64,000 bases of DNA from Dendrophyllia cribrosa. Its lineage: Eukaryota; Cnidaria; Anthozoa; Scleractinia; Dendrophylliidae. This document shows, piece after piece, positions 44,030 through 64,000 of the stretch. Made by a program: the position numbers and the translations under genes. The notes beneath the pieces were generated by a model. The model had not been told where the DNA came from. It was given only the letters and a program-made list of their open reading frames with translations, and searched no databases. Position 1 is the first letter of the stretch, and each line of letters opens with the position of its first letter. The stretch covers positions 58,446,789 through 58,510,788 of the forward strand of contig JAJLRJ010000001.1 of NCBI GenBank assembly GCA_024195265.1. The letters are read 5' to 3'.

Positions 44030-44555
44030 CAGCAGCAGTGCTCAGCAGCAGTAGTAGTAGTAGCAGCAGCTGCAGAGCAGTAGCAGAGCAGTAGTACTGA
44101 GTAGTAATTTTGGAGTAGATGTTGTGTTCACACTTCATTGATTACGTGGTTCCATTTCGTTATTTAGGAATATTGGTATGGGTACCTCATCTGCCTGGGC
44201 ACGCATTGGATCCATTTCAGCATCTTACATCGTTTGGCTGGTATGTCGTCTGCAATACGTTTTCTCAACTTTGCTAAAACGCCAATGTCCGCACTAAACG
44301 GGTCTATTTTTGTTTATTCGCCAGGTTCGCATTCACATTGTCTTGCCATACTCCATTGTTGCAGTATTTGCTTTCGTGTGTTCCGCCCTGTGTTTTCTGT
44401 TGCCAGAGACCAGAGACGCCGCAACACTCGAGAATATTGAGTCCATAAACAGCAACGCGACAAAAGTGACGGAGAAGAAGCAAGTTCCTTGTGAACCAAG
44501 CAAGGAGAAAGAAGAATTGGGAGAATTGCTGCTCAAACAGTGTTATCCCGCTTAA
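25546..44555 (+). CDS. SLC22-family transporter, copy 2 (tandem paralog with TE-swollen introns)
   Basis: Nine exons with the same phases as copy 1: 25546-25836, 26254-26482, 27356-27554, 30790-31002, 36390-36524, 37384-37478, 40620-40731, 44168-44240 and 44325-44555, giving 525 residues. One codon is lost in exon 4 (KDATAQ against KDAATAQ). All family motifs persist: GSVLSDKFGRK, EYVGKRHRHVVG, PESPRWLL, GRKKTT, ELFPTVVRNIGMG, LPETRD. Exon 5 is the most changed (YAVSLSAGTFGGNRYL against FTVSFSAVTYGENRYL). No stop or frameshift is present despite the huge introns. The exon 1 donor is GTGCGG, weaker than the GTGAGG of copy 1. An AATAAA at 45095-45100 could end the transcript. The gene looks intact; whether it is spliced efficiently is unknown. 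Confidence 0.9.
26630..27262 (+). mobile_element. tRNA-derived SINE with L2-like tail, intron 2 of copy 2
   Basis: Two tRNA-like segments are visible (GTAGTGGTTAGCGCGTTGGA at 26632; GTAGTGGTTAGCGGGTAGGA at 26969). The tail has CCCTGCGATGGACTAGC, a G-run (27133-27188) and TTCATGCTACAGAAACCGG. It matches the SINE at 17129-17470 in copy 1. The GATG-rich stretches between the segments also correspond in both copies. Confidence 0.6.
27610..27925. repeat. 316-bp near-perfect palindrome
   Basis: The left arm (from TTAGATATTCGGAAAGGGC) and right arm (to GCCCTTTCAGAATATCTAA) mirror each other over about 150 bp with hardly a mismatch. The centre is a cluster of TTCATTACGTAATGAA repeats. Such a long clean inverted repeat would fold into a stable hairpin RNA if transcribed as part of intron 3. 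Confidence 0.9.
27931..28993. mobile_element. 1.06 kb element with 24-bp inverted ends
   Basis: AATAATATACATGCAAAAAT at the left is mirrored by ATTTTGCATGTATATTATT at the right, differing by one A. The interior is AT-rich with GAGTGCAGAAAG repeats near the left end and no recognisable protein. It is nested in the 27563-30189 element. Confidence 0.7.
28998..30128. mobile_element. hairpin MITE (about 118 bp) split by a 1 kb insertion
   Basis: GTAATCACATGATTATTC at the left and CATGTGATTAC at the right belong together once 29106-30120 is removed. The reunited 118 bp is a palindrome with arms containing GTGCAATTTGGAAT and ATTCCAAATTGCAC and the loop motif GCACTCG/GCACGAGC. Confidence 0.65.
29106..30117. 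mobile_element. 1.0 kb element GGGCGCTTTCC with CAT target duplication
   Basis: GGGCGCTTTCCATTCGACCA at 29106 is mirrored by TGGTTGAATGGAAAGCGCCC ending 30117 (one internal difference), flanked by CAT on both sides (29103-29105, 30118-30120). The interior is dense in TTCCGGAATTTCCGG-type palindromes. A 3-bp duplication and G-rich ends suggest a Harbinger-like MITE. Confidence 0.7.
30295..30626. mobile_element. possible solo LTR or similar insertion, intron 3 of copy 2
   Basis: Copy 1 has no counterpart between CACTT and GGGTTTTTTC. The extra sequence starts TGTAACGGCACC and has GCCGCTACA near its end, TG...CA style termini about 330 bp apart. I could not define a 4-6 bp target duplication, so the LTR reading is tentative. 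Confidence 0.3.
31129..31662. mobile_element. TA-type MITE with GTGGCACTAA ends, intron 4 of copy 2
   Basis: GTGTGGCACTAATTTTCTGC is mirrored by GCAAAAATTTAGTGCCACAC. Further in, CCCGCAAAA/TTCTCGCAAAA motifs repeat. Copy 1 intron 4 has an uninterrupted TTTAACTAGGATCTTGACTG where copy 2 has TA, element, then TAGGATTTTGACTG, so the insert is post-duplication with TA duplication. Confidence 0.75.
31884..32067 (+). repeat. 20-bp minisatellite, left arm of the 4.5 kb element
   Basis: About nine units of CGGCAATTTCAATTTGCTCA with A/G and C/T variants (CAGTTTCAACTTTGCTCACG). The flank GTACGGTGGCCCAAAAGTGTC is shared, inverted, with the right arm. Confidence 0.85.
32613..32758. repeat. two copies of a 51-bp mini-hairpin
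   Basis: At 32613-32663 and 32708-32758 the same unit occurs: AGGGTCTTCGTTTTGTAG, a TTTGACCCGGCCTTTT loop, and CTACAAAACGAAGACC. A relative with a different loop lies at 32175-32221, and a CGGTCTTCGGTCTTCGG expansion at 32835-32892. All lie in the left half of the 4.5 kb element. Confidence 0.8.
33451..34420. mobile_element. 970-bp inverted-repeat element nested in the 4.5 kb element
   Basis: TGCGCCGATCAATTCGAAAC at the left is mirrored by GTTTCGAATTGATCGGCGCA at the right, followed inward by ATCAACATCCCCC and GGGGATGTTGAT. Both inner flanks carry repeated GGGAATTTGA motifs. No protein recognised. Confidence 0.8.
34795..35030 (-). repeat. 20-bp minisatellite, right arm of the 4.5 kb element
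   Basis: About 11 units of the reverse complement of the left-arm repeat (TGAGCAAATTGAAATTGCCG), followed by GACACTTTTGGGTCACCGTAC, the mirror of the left flank, and ending at AAAAACCTCTGG (35065-35076). Confidence 0.85.
35379..35939 (-). pseudogene. unassigned protein fragment carried in the 4.5 kb element, broken by a 160-bp MITE
   Basis: Read on the minus strand the frame begins MNVISSCGYYSLINENAKKL, has GPHVLCKKCYRRIEKYEATI, then a 160-bp insert (35603-35762), then ELTTLKEHCKGN and a serine/arginine-rich tail (KRCSSSPGEGIKKSRSS). With the insert and one 5-bp repeat removed, IEKYEATI joins ELTTLKEH. A CxxC pair followed by a helical region recalls the first half of zinc-finger-associated domains, but I cannot name the family. 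It may be a captured host exon or a remnant of a transposon protein. Confidence 0.45.
35603..35762. mobile_element. 160-bp hAT-like MITE with 5-bp duplication
   Basis: CAGGGGTGTAGCTAC and GTAGCTACGCCCCTG-like ends (observed right end GGCTACGCCCCTG) with GATAG on both sides (35598-35602, 35763-35767). CAGGG-type ends with 5-bp duplications fit the hAT5 group. It splits the frame at 35379-35939. Confidence 0.7.
36205..36275. repeat. GC-rich hairpin at the right end of the 4.5 kb element
   Basis: CAGAGGTTTTCTCGCGGC and GCCGCGAGACCTCTG form arms around CGGCCTTCGGCCGGC. The loop style matches other hairpin cassettes in the window. Confidence 0.7.
36783..36920. repeat. (GAT)n microsatellite
   Basis: About 135 bp of GAT with occasional GGT and GAC units in intron 5 of copy 2. 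Copy 1 has a different insert (the 21-bp minisatellite MITE) in the same intron. Confidence 0.9.
37091..37134. repeat. 44-bp palindrome
   Basis: AGATCTGTATAGGCGTTTAC and its mirror GTAAACGCCCATACAGATC meet at AATT. It is a nearly loop-free hairpin in intron 5 of copy 2 and was not seen in copy 1. Confidence 0.75.
38096..39127 (+). mobile_element. 1.0 kb element with tyrosine-recombinase remnants and inverted ends, intron 6 of copy 2
   Basis: TATAATATACTCAACAAAAT at the left is mirrored by ATTTTGTTGAGAATATTATA at the right. Inside is an internally deleted DUF3504-type recombinase (38218-38664). The whole stretch 38097-40593 is absent from copy 1 and is bounded by similar AATATCATCA sequences at 38085 and 40595. 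Cryptons normally lack terminal inverted repeats, so either this is an unusual lineage or the gene sits in another element. Confidence 0.55.
38218..38664 (+). pseudogene. Crypton-like (DUF3504/KIAA1958-type) tyrosine recombinase, internally deleted
   Basis: The first frame (to 38439) reads FENKMADSRFA, then EQFKENAKNKNATKATKTWL and WATERKVNPKLEDYEHKDLD, the N-terminal DNA-binding part of cnidarian DUF3504 proteins. A frame switch gives RTKDGLEYEPESL, and the sequence then jumps to the C-terminus: TNHSARKTVVKKLRAANV (HxxR motif) and GHANKNSLNDYDEGSE, with the last Y a plausible nucleophile. The catalytic first arginine region between them is missing, so it cannot recombine DNA. Confidence 0.7.
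39127..39310. repeat. 184-bp hairpin cassette
   Basis: Arms AAGAAATCGTATGAAC...GTTCATACGATTTCTT and GTTTTGAAAGTTCTCAAATT...AATTTTGAGAACTTTCAAAA surround the loop GCACTCGCCGAAGCGGCTCG. It directly abuts the recombinase element. Confidence 0.8.
39311..40493. other. post-duplication insert, no gene seen
   Basis: Part of the 2.5 kb block found only in copy 2 intron 6. It includes a segment (39298-39420) that matches, inverted, 54690-54790 (CACATTGATACACTGCCCAA; AAGTTATCG). GTGTTGAATTATAAAAC recurs at 40285 and 40465, suggesting terminal pieces of a hairpin element family. No protein recognised. Confidence 0.45.
40494..40592. repeat. hairpin cassette next to the exon 7 acceptor
   Basis: Arms GCGTGATATCGCCTAAT and ATTAGGCGATATCACGC, continuing AGCCGAC and GTCGGCT, enclose TCGGCCTACGGCCTCG. 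It ends about 27 bp before the splice acceptor of exon 7 (exon starts 40620). A sister copy is at 54485-54600. Confidence 0.8.
40741..41857. repeat. trinucleotide array that switches strand, intron 7 of copy 2
   Basis: Positions 40747-40865 are CTG/CTA triplets as in copy 1. From about 40870 the array becomes CAG/TAG on the same strand, organised in about 30-bp blocks GTGCTCAGCAGCAGTAGTAG. It ends in pure AGT (41648-41712) and GGTAGT (41713-41832) tracts. The array resumes after the MITE insertion (43936-44105). Confidence 0.9.
42181..42840 (-). pseudogene. LINE ORF2 C-terminus and 3' end with CATA tail
   Basis: Minus-strand frames read LNKRALRIVFNDKVSSYQQL, then QNMLITIYKCLNF and FGLNSFRYFASKIWNSLPNN, the conserved end of CR1/L2-like ORF2. 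The 3' UTR ends AATAAAGTTTATGTATGTATG, the microsatellite tail typical of these LINEs (TACA repeats at 42187-42219 on the plus strand). Confidence 0.8.
43017..43925. mobile_element. two GGGCCCGATTATATGAG elements, TTA-flanked, one truncated and inverted
   Basis: A full 516-bp copy (43410-43925) is preceded by a 390-bp inverted partial copy (43017-43406). TTA occurs at 43014, 43407 and 43926, and removing the block restores the outer MITE terminus (CCGTATC TTA AAGTCCC). This supports a 3-bp TTA target, as used by PIF/Harbinger. Confidence 0.75.
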
Positions 44556-45094
44556 ATCAATGTTAACTAGAAACGAATACAGGTCTTTCTTTTTTTTTTT
44601 TCTCTACCAGTATTTACTCACTGTTGTACAGTATTTAGGACAACGGTGTGAACTAACTTTTTTAAGGAACTTCTTGTAGCCAATCATTTCATATTTATAG
44701 TTATACTAGAAGTAATCACAGATTAAAGTGCGTCTCCTTAGGTACCTCGTTGTGACATGGCATTCGTGTTTCAAGCATGTTTCTGGTTCAAAACACGCGC
44801 TAAGCATGCGGGATACTATTGTGACGTTTGACGACGCGCTAAGCATGCTGGATACTATTGTGACGTTTCAAGATGGCGCAGATTTGGTACCGACACTTTT
44901 CTCGAATTGTTTCGCCTTGCCGACAAGATTAGGAAGCGTCTCCTTCGTCGACGCAAAAAGGCAGACTGGACTCTAGTTCCAAACTGTTGTCGAGGCCTGC
45001 TTTAGCAATGGAAAACAAAAGAAAATACACAGACGTCCAACACGAGCATGTACACACGGCTGCTTTGGCTTTGTTGAGCTATATATTGTAAAAC

Positions 45095-45100
45095 AATAAA
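45095..45100 (+). terminator. candidate polyadenylation signal of transporter copy 2
   Basis: AATAAA 540 bp after the stop codon of copy 2, in the part of the 3' flank shared with copy 1 (GGCAGACTGGACTCTAGTTC block at 44958 and 21801). The copy 1 counterpart has no exact AATAAA. Confidence 0.35.
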
Positions 45101-45572
45101 AATGAAAGCAATGAAACGTCACACATATTTATCAATTCTATGTTTAAAAATTAAGGGAAACTTCAGTGTTCTTAGTGTTGAAAATTATATGCAATAAGAC
45201 TAATATAATCATGGGACATTTAAAAATATTGTTGACTCGATTTTTACTTGTACTCTTGTATTTTTCGCAGTGATAAAATGATACACTCGGTATTTTGTAA
45301 AAGGAAATTAGTCCTGTGGGCAAATAGCTGCTTATCCCAAGGTCGATTAGGTTGTTTTGGATTTTTACTTCCGATCGACATTTCGTGGCAAGCCTTTCCT
45401 CGAAAAGGCCTATTCTTGTATTTTATCCATTTCTAGTGTAAAGAAAACTGTTTCTTTCCGAGATCATACCAGTTGATATTTCGTAGAAAAGCAACCTTGC
45501 GATCATTGCAAATATTTACACGCTTTGTTTGACCTTTTGGACTTACGCCGATAGGTGTCGAGTCGGGATCTA

Positions 45573-45835
45573 CAGTCACCTCTCTCTAAGCAGACACCTC
45601 TCTAAGGCGGACACCTCTCTAAGCAGACACCTCTCTAAGCAGACACCTCTCTAAGCAGACACCTCTCTAAGCAGACACCTCTCTAAGCGGACACCTCTCT
45701 AAGCAGACACCTCTCTAAGCAGACACCTCTAAGCAGACATCTCTCTAAGCGGACACCTCTCTAAGCAGACACCTCTCTAAGGCGGACAGTAAATCTGGTA
45801 CCGAGGGTGTCCGCCTTAGAGAGAAATGTCGACTG
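45573..45835. mobile_element. pogo-like MITE expanded into a 16-bp minisatellite
   Basis: TA, then CAGTCACCTCTCTAAG, and TTAGAGAGAAATGTCGACTG then TA at the right. The interior is about 12 units of GCAGACACCTCTCTAA. Same TIR logic as 8468-9580 and 18596-18958. Confidence 0.8.
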
Positions 45836-46024
45836 TATTGTCAATACAGGTTTACTCGTTGACACGTATTACTTTAATGATCTGGAAAAGGCTGGACTAA
45901 ACTTAACCAATGATGTATGATGAAGAAGCCTGTCACCTTCAGTTTTTCTACATCATGTACCCGACGTTACTAATCGAACCAAATCGAACGTTCGATTAAT
46001 CGAACTTAATCGAACTGGGTTCGA

Positions 46025-46625
46025 TTGAGTCTTATACAAGGCCAAAAGAAATACACTTTTTTTACTACTAAAGAGGAACGTTGTATTTATAATCACATAA
46101 CATGTAATTCTAAAAACCTGATCTATATGATCCAATGTAAAAATTGTTTTAAACGTAATATACCATGTCAATACATTGGAGAAACAAAACGCAAACTAAA
46201 TGAACGCTTTGGTGAACATCGCCGTTCTGTAAAGAATCCACATCACCTCAGCTGCCCTACTCCTATATCAGAACACTTTAATCTACCGGGACACTCTACT
46301 AAGGATATGCATCTTATACCACTGGAATTAATACGTAATAGCAGAGACTCTGTACGAAAAGCGCGTGAAGCATTTCTCATAGACAGCAAAGACGTTAGAA
46401 CCACTTGGAATCAACAGACGCGACGAACTTCATTAACTTTCTCATCACTAGTCAATTTAGTTTATCACCCGTCAAACCCTTCACCAATCATATTCATTGT
46501 TTTTGTTATTCTTTAGTTTTTTCAAAACCACTTGTATAACGGTTTTACAGTTGTAATAATAATAGTGCTAGCCCCTGAAGCAGCTTTGTTTTGCAAAGCG
46601 AAATATTGGGCACTATTATATTCCA
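46025..46625 (+). pseudogene. Penelope-like element, GIY-YIG endonuclease end and 3' tail
   Basis: The 163-codon frame reads SKNLIYMIQCKNC, CQYIGETKRKLNERFGEHRR, PISEHFNLPGHSTKDM and SVRKAREAFLIDS. This is a Penelope-class GIY-YIG nuclease with the characteristic cysteine cluster between GIY (LIYMI) and YIG. It lies on the opposite strand to and is diverged from the copy at 10413-11045. The tail CCTGAAGCAGCTTTG and CAAAGCGAAATATTGGGC (46573-46610) has a hammerhead-like CTGA, stem, GAAA order. No RT is attached, so it is a fragment. Confidence 0.75.
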
Positions 46626-47560
46626 CTTTTATTTTATTTGCTTTTGCTTCTGTTTTTCTGCCGTAAGGATCAGTTTGCCGTTTCTTTTGTTTCACTTCAA
46701 GTATTATTAAGTATTGTTCCACATAAGAACGATAGCAAACTTCATTGTTCTGCGGCATTAGCTCTTTCCCACATAGAATATCTTTGATTTCAAGAATAGA
46801 TGAGGAGCTGATGGTTAATAATTATATTTCATTATAAAAATAAAGAAAATCCATTTGCGTCAAATAAATTTTAGGAAATGCTCGAGCTTAACCAATCTGA
46901 ATAGCAGAAGACAATAGCTAATAATTTTGCTTCTTTGATGAAGTTCCCCAAATACAATTTCTTTTAAAAATTGTATGTTGTGCAATTGGGTCTCAAATTA
47001 CTTGAAGCCTTAAAAAAATTAAACAAAATGCACCTTGAACCTTAACTTTTTAGCGGTTTTTGAGTCCAGGCCAATGAGATCACTAGTTGTAACAATGAAA
47101 AATCTTGACATTCCATCGTGTTTGACATTCCATTGCCGTTCAGCGCTATCCTTCTTATGCCGATCATTACTTAAAGGGGTATTTTAATCCTTTTCAAAAT
47201 GCAGTGATGCTTAAAGTCTCGTGTTTAAATTAAGATTATTGCATTGCATTGCATTGCATTGTATTGTATTGTATGCGCGTGATGTTGCGGATGAGCAATT
47301 ATGGTAAATAGTAATGGGAGTCGCCAAAGTAGATGGGAGGCCGGAGCTGTTATATTCACTGCAGGCTTTTGATGTCAAAGAACTTTCGTTTGCATGTGAA
47401 AGGTTATTTCACATCAACAGTAATGAAGCATACATTGAATTGCTGTTGAATTCAGTGCGATGCCAGATAAAATGCGATTCATTTAGATGACGTTTTCTCC
47501 AGAGGACAGTCACGCAGAGATGGATAACGTATAAAGGGATATTTTTCTGGCAATGAAGCT
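46626..47560. other. intergenic between copy 2 and POLR2B, no gene seen
   Basis: AT-rich sequence with a short (GCATT)n microsatellite at 47238-47275. No splice-bounded exon or recognisable protein. The two flanking genes converge here. Confidence 0.45.
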
Positions 47561-47581
47561 CTTTTCAAAATAACGTATGAT

Positions 47582-47587
47582 TTTATT
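47582..47587 (-). terminator. candidate polyadenylation signal of POLR2B
   Basis: TTTATT on the plus strand is AATAAA on the minus strand, about 300 bp beyond the POLR2B stop codon (47889-47891). This is a plausible 3' UTR length, though unproven. Confidence 0.4.
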
Positions 47588-47888
47588 ACTTACACAACAT
47601 ACTTTATACAAATAAGTTCTACATAGAAAACTATCGTTATATTAACGGATATTCCTTCTCACGGACACCTGAGCTGTAACCGAGCCGAATCGATTCAAAT
47701 GAAGGGAGCGCTGTTGGACCTGTTGCTTAAACCTGATTTCGCTGTACAAACGAGATTTGTTTGGGTTTCATCGTCCTTATCAGACGAAGATGCTAATGCG
47801 CAGTTGCTGGCTTAAAAGCGCAGGACCGGCAACTGGATAAACAGGTATACTCCTGTTTGTTGAGATGAATGTCCAGGATGTGTATCGC

Positions 47889-63878
<15,990 letters not shown>

Positions 63879-63921
63879 TTATACAGCTATTTCAATCAAC
63901 GTTGTCGGATGAAAAGGGCGA

Positions 63922-64000
63922 AAAGCCAAGACCGCAAGGTTGTATGGGATTTTTATGCAATGGCTTTAACCCTAACCCATACTATCTTGTGGTCTTGGCT
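63922..64000. repeat. inverted repeat cut by the right window edge
   Basis: AGCCAAGACCGCAAGGTTGT at the left is mirrored by CTTGTGGTCTTGGCT at the very end, so the element, if it ends there, is about 79 bp. POLR2B intron. Confidence 0.5.

Noticed and set aside
45573..45835. Regular short repeats resembling a CRISPR array
   Set aside because: Units are contiguous (16 bp) with no unique spacers, the locus is animal DNA, and TA-flanked TIRs show it is a MITE. The 18596-18958 array is rejected for the same reason.

Overview
The window is animal nuclear DNA: intron-rich genes with GT/AG splice sites, large amounts of nested transposon debris, long microsatellites, and no bacterial-style gene packing. 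The protein sequences are metazoan. The repeat style (many short palindromic inserts, Penelope-like GIY-YIG fragments, a tRNA-derived SINE with an L2-like tail, frequent TACATGTA) is what I would expect of an anthozoan cnidarian, probably a stony coral. That species-level guess is inference.

Four protein-coding genes can be supported exon by exon. (1) Positions 393-8055, minus strand: the first five coding exons of CEP290, the ciliary transition-zone coiled-coil protein, running off the left edge. (2) and (3) Positions 15743-21704 and 25546-44555, plus strand: two complete tandem paralogs of an SLC22-family membrane transporter, each with nine coding exons and identical intron phases (526 and 525 residues). 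Their shared upstream and downstream noncoding sequence shows a segmental duplication of roughly 12.0-21.9 kb versus 24.2-45.1 kb. (4) Positions 47889-63819, minus strand: the last 18 coding exons (812 residues) of POLR2B (RPB2), running off the right edge and convergent with the second transporter.

Nearly everything else is mobile DNA. Comparing the two transporter copies gives natural empty sites, so many insertions can be bounded and dated to after the duplication. The second copy is about twice as long because of these insertions. They include a five-layer nest of inverted-repeat elements in intron 3, and a 4.5 kb element in intron 4 with a 9-bp target duplication and minisatellite-filled inverted arms. 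Intron 6 holds a decayed tyrosine-recombinase (Crypton-like) element. Intron 7 holds a strand-switched CTG/CAG array carrying TA- and TTA-flanked MITEs. The POLR2B introns hold a duplicated 1.4 kb terminal-inverted-repeat element with a tRNA-like Pol III promoter, arranged A-B-A around a 480-bp inverted-repeat segment.

The genes do not form a pathway: a ciliary gene, a transporter pair and an RNA polymerase subunit simply lie next to each other. The most unusual material is the transposon architecture.
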